Source of the DNA: Cytophagaceae bacterium
GTDB lineage: Bacteria > Bacteroidota > Bacteroidia > Cytophagales > Flexibacteraceae
Direction: 5' to 3'
Length of the DNA stretch: 64,000 bases
Assembly (NCBI GenBank): GCA_027490155.1
Contig: JAIXYP010000052.1
Location: 111,237 to 175,236, forward strand
Shown: in pieces, positions 50,778 to 60,600 of the stretch
Layout: each line of letters begins with the position of its first letter
Numbering within the stretch: the stretch's first letter is position 1
Notes under the pieces: generated by a model
Database searches by the model: none
The model's input: only the letters and a program-made list of their open reading frames with translations
Told to the model about the DNA's origin: nothing
Program-made: the position numbers and the translations under genes

Positions 50778-52733
50778 CTATGGTTGCGTCCTGCTGCTAA
50801 TGAGTCCGTCCTGATTGCTGACGAGACCTTCGTCAAGCATGCGCCTCAGATGGGTCCAGATGACGTCTTCAGTGATTGGGTGGAGCCGCTGGATAAGGTC
50901 TTGGTGGTGGGTAGGGACTGCAAGTTGGTCCAGAATGGCTTGCCGCACGGTTTTGATGGGCGGATTTTCTTTGGCCTTTCGCTGGCAGGTGTCGCACATG
51001 CCACAGGGCGCATTAGTATCATTGACGTCGAAATAGTGGACTAGCTGCTGTTGGCGGCAGGTATTGCGATCGGCAGCATAGTCAGCCAAGAAGGCAATGC
51101 GGTTACGCTCGGCGGCCTTGCGGCTGGCGATAGCTTGGGCATCAATCCGCAGGTTTTCGGGCAGGACGCGTGGTGCGGCCCACCACAGCATCGGCTGGCC
51201 ATATTGCGGAATGTAATCAATAACCTCGAGGTGGGTCAACTGACCGATTTGGTGCATCAGTTGCCCCTCGGTCAGCCGTAGGCCCTGCATCAGTTTGCGC
51301 CGTAGCAAGGGGACAAAGTCCGTGAACATGGCCCCACCATAGACGCGTAACAGACCTTTGATCAGGGGCTCGAGATCTGGCTTCTTGAGCTGAACTTCAT
51401 ACAAACCCATGCGGTCTGGTTTGCAGCGGAAACGTTCGGGCTCCATGTCGGCCTCTACCAGCACAATGTAGCCCTCGGTTTCTAGGCGCTTAAGGGCATG
51501 CCAAGTGGCAGTATAGGGTAGCTTGAAGTTGGTGCAGAAACGGTCTAGGTCCAGTGGTATGGCCTCTTCGGGCTGGGCGCCAACGGGCAGTTGCAAAAAG
51601 CTACATAGATGGCCATACACCGCCCTGATTTGCTCAGGTAGGGGGAATGATTGATCTAGCTGTTTGTAAAGCAGGTCAAAATCGGCCTCGGCATAAAGCC
51701 AAACAGCGTACGCCTTGTTGCCGTTCCGTCCCACTCGCCCAGCTTCCTGAAAGTAGGCCTCTGGTGTCGGTGGCGCTTCCCAATGGATAACGAGTTCGAT
51801 ATCGGGTTTGTTGACACCCATGCCGAAGGCTGAGGTGGCTACAATGACGCGTACCCGGTTTTGCATAAATCGCTCGGCGTGGTCCTGCCGAACATCATGG
51901 TCCAAACCTGCATGATAGGGTAGGGCTTTGGTACCAGTCTGGGCCAAAAAGTCAGCAAGGTCCTCAGCTTTGCGGCGCGACCGAACGTAGATGATCGTCG
52001 GACCACTGAGTCGCTGGATCATTTGCAATAACCTCTGCTCCTTGTCGGAGCTTTGAACTACCGAGTAGCTTAAGTTGGCCCGCCAGAAACTATTGACAAA
52101 AGTGGCAGGGCTTTCCATCCCGAGCTGGTCCCCAATGTCTTGCAATACCTGGGGTGTGGCTGTGGCTGTTACTGCCAGGCATGGCACCTTAGGTAATTCG
52201 GCCCTGAAGTCAGTCAATAGACGATAGGCAGGTCGGAAATCATGGCCCCATTCGCTGATGCAATGGGCTTCGTCCACGACCAGAAGACCGATATTCATCC
52301 GGGGCATGCGGGCCAAAAACAAATCAGTCCTCAGCCGCTCTGGTGATACATAAAGTAGTTTATAGACCCCTTGTGCCGCATTTTCCAGCACGGTATCCAG
52401 CTCCTGATGCCTCAAACCACTATGGACAGCTGCAGCCGCAATACCCACCTCTAACAGCTGAGTGACTTGGTCCTTCATCAGGGCCACCAAGGGGCTCACG
52501 ACCAAAGTCAGGCCGGGCAGGCACAAGGCTGGCACCTGAAAACACAAGGACTTACCTGCCCCTGTGGCCATCAATGCGATCGTGTCATCCCCCAACAAAA
52601 TCGAGTCTATAACCTCCTGCTGCCCTGGCCTAAAGCTAGGGTAGCGCCAATAGTGCTGCAAGACCTGCAACGGGAGGGCCCCATCGGTAGGCTTATTGGC
52701 AACGTTGTCGGATGGTTGGTGGTCGGCTGGCAT
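50778..52733 (-). CDS. recQ: RecQ-family ATP-dependent DNA helicase
   Basis: 651 residues. Helicase motifs in order: Q-motif region YPSFRPGQQEVI, ATGAGKSLCFQVP (I), LVVSPLVALMKDQV (Ia), VVDEAHCISEWGHDFR (II), LAVTATAT (III), IIYVRSRRKAEDL (IV), VATSAFGMGVNKPDIELVIHWE (V), and EAGRVGRNG (VI). The RecQ Zn module is present (C-R-Q-Q-Q...CGMCDTC), and a winged-helix-like end. No HRDC domain is visible. Length and order fit the shorter RecQ group. A second RecQ elsewhere is possible. Confidence 0.95.
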   Translation of the reverse strand: MPADHQPSDNVANKPTDGALPLQVLQHYWRYPSFRPGQQEVIDSILLGDDTIALMATGAGKSLCFQVPALCLPGLTLVVSPLVALMKDQVTQLLEVGIAAAAVHSGLRHQELDTVLENAAQGVYKLLYVSPERLRTDLFLARMPRMNIGLLVVDEAHCISEWGHDFRPAYRLLTDFRAELPKVPCLAVTATATPQVLQDIGDQLGMESPATFVNSFWRANLSYSVVQSSDKEQRLLQMIQRLSGPTIIYVRSRRKAEDLADFLAQTGTKALPYHAGLDHDVRQDHAERFMQNRVRVIVATSAFGMGVNKPDIELVIHWEAPPTPEAYFQEAGRVGRNGNKAYAVWLYAEADFDLLYKQLDQSFPLPEQIRAVYGHLCSFLQLPVGAQPEEAIPLDLDRFCTNFKLPYTATWHALKRLETEGYIVLVEADMEPERFRCKPDRMGLYEVQLKKPDLEPLIKGLLRVYGGAMFTDFVPLLRRKLMQGLRLTEGQLMHQIGQLTHLEVIDYIPQYGQPMLWWAAPRVLPENLRIDAQAIASRKAAERNRIAFLADYAADRNTCRQQQLVHYFDVNDTNAPCGMCDTCQRKAKENPPIKTVRQAILDQLAVPTHHQDLIQRLHPITEDVIWTHLRRMLDEGLVSNQDGLISSRTQP

Positions 52734-52829
52734 CCCTCAGGCGGGTTGAGGCAGGTGTTAATTGAGAGCCTGATCAGGTCACTCATTCTTTGGGTTAGGC
52801 GAAAAGAAAGGACGCTAAGTTAATGCGTA

Positions 52830-53651
52830 TTACCGAATGATATAGCGCCTTTCTGTCGGGATGAAGGCCGTAAAAATCCCGAATCCACCCCTGATATTGG
52901 TGCGGACTGGGGCAGGCTGAGCGAAGGGATTGCCTGCAAGCTGGGAGGCTGACTTCGCACTTTGCAGAAAATCGTAGTAGGACCGCTCGATGTGCAGAAC
53001 GCGTACAATCAGCGTATCACCCCGTTTGTAGCGATAATCCGAAACGACAGGCACCTTGCCATTGGGGTATAAGGCATCGTCCGCAAGGTAGTCTCGGATA
53101 GCGCCACCGGTGGTTTTGTTCCGATTAAGCAGAACGCGATAGTAGCTGCCTCCTACTTTTTGTGGGGCCTTAATGACGGTCACGATATAGGCCATCGAGT
53201 CCGCGTCTCGGAACCGCCAATAGACCGAGTCGATTACGGCAGCTGGCAACATTTGGGCCATGGCGACCGCCTTGCGCCCAGCAGTATCATCGATCTCGAG
53301 CCGATACTGGATATTCGTGTCGCTACTTAGGGGGCTCAGGAGGCTATAGTTGAACACCTTTTTGTTGCTTGTGTCCAGCACCGGGGCGAATGGAAGCGGC
53401 GTCAGCTGGCCATTGGCATAGAGCCTTATCGTCGCATTGTTGATGAACGGCTGCTCCGGACTATCAAAATAGCTTCTGGTTTCGGTCAGGAGTAATTTGG
53501 GTGGTTGGTTTGGCTCTAGATAGCACTCGACAGCTAGGTTGCTAACATGGGGCGGTAGCTCGATCGTGATGTCCTTGTCAAAGTTGCAGCTTGAGGAGGC
53601 CAACAGCAGCAAAAGCAGAGCGGCTACTCCAAAGGCACGCTTCAGAAGCAT
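52830..53651 (-). CDS. DUF4249 outer-membrane lipoprotein
   Basis: 273 residues from ATG 53651. MLLKRAFGVAALLLLLLASSSC is a lipoprotein signal with Cys22. Then PPHVSNLAVECYLEPNQPPKLLLTETRSYFD, an Ig-like beta domain, and SVYWRFRDADSMAYIVTV are the DUF4249 pattern (a Bacteroidota family often paired with TonB receptors). No TonB receptor is adjacent here. The 34-residue extension from 53753 is not needed: a -7 box (TACATTTG, 53660-53667) sits 8 nt before the ATG at 53651 and fixes this start. Confidence 0.9.
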   Translation of the reverse strand: MLLKRAFGVAALLLLLLASSSCNFDKDITIELPPHVSNLAVECYLEPNQPPKLLLTETRSYFDSPEQPFINNATIRLYANGQLTPLPFAPVLDTSNKKVFNYSLLSPLSSDTNIQYRLEIDDTAGRKAVAMAQMLPAAVIDSVYWRFRDADSMAYIVTVIKAPQKVGGSYYRVLLNRNKTTGGAIRDYLADDALYPNGKVPVVSDYRYKRGDTLIVRVLHIERSYYDFLQSAKSASQLAGNPFAQPAPVRTNIRGGFGIFTAFIPTERRYIIR

Positions 53652-53659
53652 CCAAACAC

Positions 53660-53667
53660 CAAATGTA
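53660..53667 (-). promoter_or_regulatory. -7 box 8 nt before the DUF4249 gene start
   Basis: TACATTTG on the minus strand; decides the start codon at 53651 and implies a leaderless or very short leader. Confidence 0.55.
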
Positions 53668-53767
53668 GCGTCAGGATATTGCTGGTGCTTGGATGTAGTC
53701 TTATCTGTTTGTTTGGTCGACAAGTGTAGCGCTTTAGGGTTTGTTCGTGCCAAATTTGGGGTAAGTC

Positions 53768-54187
53768 CTAGTCCTTCAGCTGGTAGGCCAAGGCGTAGAA
53801 TTTCATCTGCTTCACCATGCTTAGCAGTCCGTTGCTACGGGTTTGGGCTAAGTGTTTAGTCATCCCGATGCGGTCAATGAAGTACAAGTCAGCATCTGCA
53901 ATCTCGGCTGGGCTATGGCCAGAAAGTACCTTGATCAGCATCGAAACCAAACCGCGGACGATGATGGCATCACTATCAGCCTCAAAGTGGATAAGGCCAT
54001 TCTCATATCGCGAGACCAACCATACCGTGCTCTGGCATCCTTTGATTTTGTTGCCATCCAGTTTGTGCTCCTCGGCAAGGGGTGCCAGCTGTTTGCCTAG
54101 GTCAATGATGTATTCATACTTGCCTTCCCAGTCGTCAAACATGGAAAAGTCATCTACTAGTTGGTCTTGTTGTGCGTTGATGGTCAA
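53768..54187 (-). CDS. sufE: SufE-family cysteine desulfurase activator
   Basis: 139 residues with a TTG start at 54187 (TTG-ACC-ATC-AAC gives M-TIN), supported by alignment: TIN..QD.LVDDFSMFDDW is the usual SufE N-terminus; the first internal ATG would remove it. SufE takes sulfur from SufS and passes it to the SufBCD scaffold for Fe-S assembly. The active Cys is in KIKGCQSTVWL. FSMFDDWEGKYEYIIDLGKQL is also typical. No other suf gene adjoins. Confidence 0.95.
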   Translation of the reverse strand: MTINAQQDQLVDDFSMFDDWEGKYEYIIDLGKQLAPLAEEHKLDGNKIKGCQSTVWLVSRYENGLIHFEADSDAIIVRGLVSMLIKVLSGHSPAEIADADLYFIDRIGMTKHLAQTRSNGLLSMVKQMKFYALAYQLKD

Positions 54188-54665
54188 GGTATTGCGTAGG
54201 TGATGGTAGAAAGGTGTCGGATAAGGTTTTTAAAGCAGCCCAATTGTCGTGATATCCTAGCAAAGGACTTAATTGGTACTAATGACGGTCCAGATATGGA
54301 CCTAAGGCAATCTCAATGTTTAACGCCCAGATGACCAGCCTTGGTATCTGTTACTAGCGAGGTTGGTGTGGTTTGCCGAGGTTTGGCTCATGCAAGGGTT
54401 AAACACACGGTACCTATCGGGCTCCACTGTGCAAAAATAGCCCATACCAAGCATCATTAGTCTCACGGTGGTAATTTGCATGCGAGTGATGGCCCAAAAT
54501 AAACGGCTATGTACCCCTACAAATACAGGCAAAGGGGGGCTATGTCCTGTATCTCCAGCACATGCTTTTGTCCCGACTACTAATGGCTGAAGGGCCAAAA
54601 GGGGTCTTGGAAGGCAATGGTGGACAGGAATGCCGCTAGGGATTTTAGTTTTTTGTCAACAAAAA
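54188..54665. other. Intergenic region upstream of rpmG
   Basis: About 480 bp between sufE (-) and the rpmG promoter. Short frames exist but lack codon bias or family features. rpmB, often next to rpmG in this phylum, is absent. Confidence 0.5.
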
Positions 54666-54695
54666 GTTGCGACTAAGGATAATCCCCCTATATTT
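54666..54695 (+). promoter_or_regulatory. Promoter of rpmG-DUF4295
   Basis: TTG at 54666-54668 (in GTTGCG), exactly 19 nt, then TATATTTG (54688-54695). This is a textbook TTG-N19-TAnnTTTG promoter, about 41 nt before the rpmG ATG. Confidence 0.8.
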
Positions 54696-54736
54696 GCAGT
54701 CCGTTTGTAAAAAGCGCCGTAAAAGGTGCAGTTGGC

Positions 54737-54919
54737 ATGGCAAAGAAAGGCAATCGCGTTCAGGTAATCCTCGAATGCACTGAGCATAAAAATTCTGGTG
54801 TAGGTGGTACCTCTCGGTACATCACGACCAAGAACCGTAAGAACACTACAGCTCGTATTGAGTTGCGGAAATACAACTCTGTTCTCAAAAAATATACCGT
54901 TCACCGCGAAATCAAGTAA
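54737..54919 (+). CDS. rpmG: 50S ribosomal protein L33
   Basis: 60 residues: [17 protein letters not shown]...[24 protein letters not shown]...KYTVHREIK, a full-length L33. Only one Cys is present, so this is the zinc-free (C-) type. DUF4295 starts 3 nt after the stop, with ftsY further downstream, the usual order in the phylum. Confidence 0.98.
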   Translation: MAKKGNRVQVILECTEHKNSGVGGTSRYITTKNRKNTTARIELRKYNSVLKKYTVHREIK

Positions 54920-54922
54920 CCC

Positions 54923-55081
54923 ATGGCTAAGAAAGTTGTCGCTACCCTCAAAACTAAGTCAGAGGCCAAGGCTTACACCAAGGTCATCAAGGCTGTACGT
55001 TCTCCTAAGACAGGTGCTTATACCTTCAAAGAAGAAATCGTATTGGCAGATACTGTTGCCGAGATCCTGAACCGCGCTTAG
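54923..55081 (+). CDS. DUF4295 domain protein (small, next to rpmG)
   Basis: 52 residues starting at ATG 54923, 3 nt after rpmG: MAKKVVATLKTKSEAKAYTK, VIKAVRSPKTGAYTFKEEIV and LADTVAEILNRA to the TAG at 55079-55081. It is highly basic and matches the DUF4295 family of tiny proteins found between rpmG and ftsY in Bacteroidota; a ribosome-associated role is inferred from context. It is cotranscribed with rpmG and followed by a terminator. Confidence 0.92.
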   Translation: MAKKVVATLKTKSEAKAYTKVIKAVRSPKTGAYTFKEEIVLADTVAEILNRA

Positions 55082-55138
55082 TCGCAGGTCCAGATTTGAT
55101 CTTGCAGCACCAACTGCTCTTTTAACACCGATACTACG

Positions 55139-55169
55139 AAAACCTCGCCATTGACTTGGCGAGGTTTTT
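55139..55169 (+). terminator. Intrinsic terminator of rpmG-DUF4295
   Basis: AAAACCTCGCCA (55139-55150) pairs perfectly with TGGCGAGGTTTT (55157-55168), 6-nt loop, followed by T. Confidence 0.95.
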
Positions 55170-55661
55170 CTATGAGCGGACATTAAGGACGATCTGAAAT
55201 CAATAGTCGTACATTGAGGTGCCAAAACCGACCGATCTACAAGTTTTCGGACCATTTATCGGCTTTCAGGATTAGTTTTGGCATGTACAGGATTAACTGG
55301 CCTTGACATCGCAACCTCAACAGTTGAGGTGTACAAAAGGGAAGGTAAACTACTAAGCGGACTAAACCTACACAGGAAGTGTGCCTTGCTTCTGATACCA
55401 GACCAAAGCCAATAACCCATTAGGAGTGCACTTTGCTAATTCGCACACCTTTTTATACCAAAGCATAGCACACCAAACAAGACCCTCGACCCGCAGTGCA
55501 TCTCAGTCCTCTAAAGGCGGCTTTCGCCTCAGTACTAGTGCCTGCCCAATTCCTGAATAATGTTTGAATGCCGTTCATAAAGCATATTGGCTTGATTTCG
55601 TGAACTGCATATCACCTGCTTGTTTTGCCAACCACAGTACCAATTAGTTATTTCTACCAAC
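55170..55661. other. Intergenic region upstream of ftsY
   Basis: About 490 bp without a supported gene. It contains a 15-bp palindrome CCTCAACAGTTGAGG (55315-55329) of possible regulatory use. The ftsY promoter must lie here; no clean TAnnTTTG box was found. Confidence 0.45.
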
Positions 55662-56624
55662 ATGGGATTTTTTGACTTCTTCAGCAAAGAGAAAAAACAA
55701 ACACTCGACGACGGCCTCCAGAAAACCAAGGAGAGCTTTTTTGGCCGACTAGGCAAAATTCTGGTCGGTAAGTCAAAAGTGGACGAAGAGGTCCTGGACA
55801 ATTTAGAGGAAATCCTGATCGGCGCAGACGTAGGCGTTGAGACCACAGTCAAGATCATCAAACGGATTGAGGATAGGGTTGCCAAAGACAAGTTCCTAGG
55901 TACGGACGAGCTGGATAAAATCTTGCGCGAAGAGGTGGTAGCATTATTAGCACCACATAACGATGGCGTTTCGGCGGCGGACATGGCCTTGCCTCCGGGC
56001 ATCAAACCCTATGTTATCATGGTTGTTGGGGTCAATGGCGTTGGAAAAACCACCACGATCGGCAAACTGGCAGCTCACTTCCACGGGATGGGCAAGAAGG
56101 TGGTCCTCGGTGCTGCCGATACGTTCCGTGCAGCTGCTGTGGACCAGCTCAAACTATGGGGCGAGCGCACTGGTGTACCTGTCATCAGCCATGGCATGAA
56201 CACCGACCCAGCCTCTGTCGCCTTTGATGCTGTCAAGCAAGGCGTGGCTATGGGTGCCGATGTGGTTATTATTGACACAGCTGGCCGCTTGCACAACAAG
56301 GTCGGTTTGATGAACGAGCTGACCAAAATCAAACGGGTGATGCAGAAATTTATTGATGCCGCACCACACGAAGTATTACTTGTGCTTGATGGTAGTACCG
56401 GTCAAAATGCCCTGATGCAAGCTCAAGAGTTCCTGAAGGCTACCGAAGTAACCTCCCTTGCGATCACCAAGCTGGACGGCACAGCCAAAGGTGGCGTTGT
56501 GATCAGCATATCTGACCAGCTTAACATCCCAGTTAAATACATTGGTGTAGGCGAGCGCATTCAGGATTTGCAGCTCTTCAACAAGGTCGAGTTTGTGGAC
56601 TCACTATTCAGCAACGATAACTAG
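55662..56624 (+). CDS. ftsY: Signal recognition particle receptor FtsY
   Basis: 320 residues from ATG 55662 (MGFFDFFSKEKKQTLDDGLQ); a longer frame to 55620 would add 14 residues with no family match. It is the GTPase that docks ribosome-SRP complexes at the membrane. NG domain motifs: VVGVNGVGKTTTIGKLA (G1), AADTFRAAAVDQL, IIDTAGRLHNK (G3), ITKLDGTAKGG (G4) and YIGVGERIQDLQLF (G5/closing loop). The N-terminal acidic domain is short, as in this phylum. Confidence 0.97.
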   Translation: MGFFDFFSKEKKQTLDDGLQKTKESFFGRLGKILVGKSKVDEEVLDNLEEILIGADVGVETTVKIIKRIEDRVAKDKFLGTDELDKILREEVVALLAPHNDGVSAADMALPPGIKPYVIMVVGVNGVGKTTTIGKLAAHFHGMGKKVVLGAADTFRAAAVDQLKLWGERTGVPVISHGMNTDPASVAFDAVKQGVAMGADVVIIDTAGRLHNKVGLMNELTKIKRVMQKFIDAAPHEVLLVLDGSTGQNALMQAQEFLKATEVTSLAITKLDGTAKGGVVISISDQLNIPVKYIGVGERIQDLQLFNKVEFVDSLFSNDN

Positions 56625-56728
56625 GTTAGGTGCCGATTTATCTACCCCAATTGTTAAGCATTCCTCAATCCTGACTGCTGGTCATGGCTCTCGGCAGCAT
56701 CGGCATTGTTGTTGTAGAGACTAATCGC

Positions 56729-57355
56729 ATGAACCTAACACGACTGTACACTGCCTACCAACAGGCCACCAAAGTCAAATTGTTGCTTCTGGTTTGGCTA
56801 ATGGGCGCTATACCCGGGACCTGCCTTTGGCCTAGCCAAGCCTGCTTAGCCCAAGCAAATACTGCTTTTTCGGGGCTACCCCGCCAATCCCCATTCCTGT
56901 TGGCTAGTCTACAAGGTCAATCAGTCAACGTATTGGCCAATAAAGTGCCATCTCAACAAGCCAAAATCCCGAAAGGAATGAGTGCCATCTTTGGCCAAGT
57001 TACCTTCGTCCAAGGCAACATGATGCCAAGCCCCGATGGACCCAAGTCAGGGGGGCAGCCAGTAAGGCGGCAGATCGGTGTTTTTAAGCTCACAAGCTTT
57101 CGCCAAACCAAAACTGGGATACGGACAGGCTTTTTCGCAGCCATGGGTAGCAGGCCGGTCCTAACTACATGGTCAGCCAAGGATGGGAATTACCGACTAA
57201 GGTTAAAACCCGGGACTTATACGGTCTGTGTGCGCGAGGCTGGCCAGTGGTATGCCAACCTGAGCGACCATTTGGGCCATATCAATCCAGTCATAGTCCA
57301 GCAGGATAGCACCATCCATCATGACCTCCTGATAAACTACAAGGCTGTCTATTGA
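56729..57355 (+). CDS. Exported protein with a prealbumin-like (carboxypeptidase-regulatory-like) domain
   Basis: 208 residues from ATG 56729; the start at 56684 adds a non-signal extension. Signal peptide with hydrophobic core VKLLLLVWLMGAI. The mature part has FGQVTFVQGNMMPSPDG, RRQIGVFKLT, then DGNYRLRLKPGTYTVCVRE and QDSTIHHDLLINYKAVY: a small beta-sandwich typical of CarboxypepD_reg-like proteins. No catalytic motif. Similar small proteins in the phylum carry GNxMP; role unknown, probably envelope. Confidence 0.65.
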   Translation: MNLTRLYTAYQQATKVKLLLLVWLMGAIPGTCLWPSQACLAQANTAFSGLPRQSPFLLASLQGQSVNVLANKVPSQQAKIPKGMSAIFGQVTFVQGNMMPSPDGPKSGGQPVRRQIGVFKLTSFRQTKTGIRTGFFAAMGSRPVLTTWSAKDGNYRLRLKPGTYTVCVREAGQWYANLSDHLGHINPVIVQQDSTIHHDLLINYKAVY

Positions 57356-57685
57356 CGATTACTTTGATGTGCTATTAGCTGAAATTCAATGGCTGATAAT
57401 GCTAGTTGGCAGTGGTATTTTCACGGATAAGTTGGCAAAAGTAGGCTTTATGCTACTCTACTTGCCCTATTGTGGTTTTGTCAAGTATTGGCTTCTGACA
57501 CCTGTTCGTTATTAACAATTGTTAAAGTGCCAAAGGCTTGTAAAGCTGGGGGTCTATGATGTATATTTACGGTTGCTTTTTCGCTAAGACCTTACATAGG
57601 TCTTGGATAGCGAAAAGTTCTACAACACACATTCCAACCTTCGCTCATCGAATAGGCTCTTAGCTGAAATACTTTTTTTGACTAC
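57356..57685. other. 330-bp intergenic region upstream of the giant repeat gene
   Basis: Contains no supported gene. It holds the presumed promoter and leader of the giant gene; the last 60 bp include a T-run (TACTTTTTTTG) that is close to, but not, a perfect -7 box. Confidence 0.45.
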
Positions 57686-60600
57686 ATGGATAACAACTAT
57701 ACACTTCAATTGGCTTCTAGGTCAGCACACGTAATTGGCAGTCATCAGGCTCCCAAACCTAGCCTAGCCTCAATCCTGAAACAAAGGGTTACAAATGCTG
57801 GGCTAAGCTGGCTGTTGCCGATGCTCCTTATGGTGTTTTCGGCTTCTACCGGTTTGATGGCACAGACCGTAACGGCTTTTTCGCCTACCTCGGGGGTGAC
57901 AGGGACCACGGTCACCATTACTGGGACAGATTTCACGAACGTATCGGCAGTGGCCTTCAATGGCGTCAACTCGGCCTACTTCGTGTCAAGTGCAACCACC
58001 ATCTTGGCGCAAGTCCCTTCTGGGGCTACTACTGGCACTGTATGCGTCACGACCAATGTCGGCACTGGTTGCAGTGCGTTCAACTTCATCATTGGGGCCC
58101 CCGTGCCGAGTATCACGAGCTTCAGCCCAACAAGTGGCAATGTCGGTGACAACGTCAGCATCACTGGCCAAAACTTCACAGGCGTTGACTCTGTCCAGTT
58201 CAACGGCACTAAGGTTACGTCCTTCACCGTCAACTCATCGACCAATATCTCGGCCACAGTACCTGTAGGAGCAACTACAGGGCCTATCAGGATATTTACT
58301 ACAGCGGGAAGTGTCACAAGCTCTAGCAACTTTAATGTTTTGAACGGTGGTGGAGCTGGTCCAGTTATCACCAACTTTTCGCCAACCTCTGGCCCTGTTG
58401 GTACGACAGTCACGATTACTGGCCTAAACTTGGCTGCCGTTACCTCGGTTTTCATTGGCGGCATCGCTTGTAACATCACTGGCAGCTCTAGCACCAGCCT
58501 AACGATAACGATACCTTCAGGTGCTCCTACGGCCGTTATCCAGGTCTTTAATGCGGCTGGTGGCTCTCAAACGGCCTCTAGCTTTACCGTCACAGGTGCT
58601 GCTGGTTTATGTTTTGCAGGCACACCAATAACCTTGGCTATGCCCTTCACGACAAGTTGGCAAAATGCATTGGCCCGCACAGGTAATGCCACCCTAACGA
58701 CCTTTACTGCCATTGCCAACGAGACCTACAGCCTAAGTCTTTGTAACACAACGCTTGATACTTACATCCGCATTTACAATGCTGCAGGTAACGAAGTCAA
58801 CTTTAATGATGACAACGGGCCCTATTGCACTAGTTCTTCGGCTTCTATTGACTGGATTTGCCCTACCACTGGCACCTATCGCATCCTAATCACGGGCTAT
58901 CCATGCGCACCGCTTAGTTCAGATGTCATTGTGGCTTTCAAACGAGGAACTGCCAATAGCAACCCGACCATCACCAACTTCACACCAACTTCTGGCTTTA
59001 CTGGCACCCTAGTAACGATCAACGGAACCAACCTAGACCAGATCACAGGTGCTACTATAAGTGGTGTAGCCGCCACCCTTGGCACCCAAACCGCTAGTGC
59101 ACTCCAGATCACTGTTGGCGCTGGTACCACCACAGGCCCGATTGTTTTGACCTACTCTGGTGGATCTATCAGTACCTCGCCTTCGGTGTTCACGGTTACA
59201 GGTAGCTGTGCCCAGATCTCGAGCAACTCAGGCCCCATCACCCCGACCCTAGCATGGCAGAGTATTAGCCCAGCAGCAGGGTTTGTAAACCGTTATTCGT
59301 TTACAGCAGCTGCGGGAGATGTATATTCATTCAGGACCTGTAACACCATAGGGACAGCCAATACCAAACTCCGCATCCTTGATGCAGGCTTCAACGAAGT
59401 TGCGGTCTATGACGATAACGGTGCTTATTGTATAGGCAACAAAGCATCTGGGGACTTCACCACGACCACTTCGGGTACGTATTTTGTTCTGTTGAGCATC
59501 GCCAACTGTACGGCCCCCACCTCGGCTATCGCCTTGGACTACAAATTCACCCCCACGACACCAACTATTACCTCGTTTGCGCCTATCTCCGGCCCAGTTG
59601 GTACAACTGTCACGCTGACTGGTACAAACCTGTCTGGTGTTACATCCATCACAATCAATGGAGCTGTACAGAACGTCACCTCAATTAGCTCCACGACCAT
59701 CATCTTTAACATTGCGGCAGGCACTAACACCGGTCTAATCCAGCTCAACTATTCTGGCGGATCAGTATTGTCAAGCAGCCAGTTTACTGTGATTACTTCG
59801 GCTGCGTGCTATGCCAACACCACATTCAGTCGGACAATTACACCAACCACCGTCTGGCAGACCTTATCAGGTTTAGCAGGGACCTCACCTCGATATGGTG
59901 TAAATGGTGTTGTGGGCTGGACCTATAATTTTAGTGCTTGTGCCACCTCTGGAGATACAAAACTCAGGATCTATGACGCTAGTGGGAATGAGCTAGCTTC
60001 TTTTGACGACAATGGTCCTTATTGCACAGGCGGTAGTGCTTCGGGCAACTATTCCCCAGCTACAAGCGGATTATTCTATGTTGGCCTGACACAGTATGAC
60101 TGTAATCCGTTAGCCGTTACGTCTATTTTGTCATACAAACAGGAGCTGATCAATGCCCTTCCTACCATTGTTTCCTTTACGCCAACATCTGGTCCGGCAG
60201 GGACTACTGTTACCGTTTCGGGCACTAACTTCAACTTCGTGACTAGTGTTTTGGTGAATGGTGTTGCCTCTGGTTCCATCAACATTGTATCTGGCACACA
60301 GCTCACTTTTGTCGTTCCGGCTGGTGCGACAACAGGTGTCATTACCCTTAATTACGGAGGTGGCTCAGTATCTAGCACCACCAATTTTACGGTTACTGCT
60401 ACCTCAACCTGTTTTTCGATAAGCGCCCTAAATGCAACCTTGGCTCCTACGACAACTTGGTCCACTGCCACACCACCTGTTGGCGTCGTTAGGCGCTACG
60501 GATTCACAGGGACAGTCGGGAATACCTATAATTTTAGTACCTGTGCGACAGGAGCATTGAACCCGACACGTATTAGGATATATGACAACAACGGTGTTGA

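Noticed and set aside
54320..54598. 92-codon minus-strand frame upstream of rpmG
   Set aside because: No recognisable features; codon use unlike real genes nearby.
55535..56005. 156-codon minus-strand frame over ftsY
   Set aside because: Antisense shadow of ftsY.
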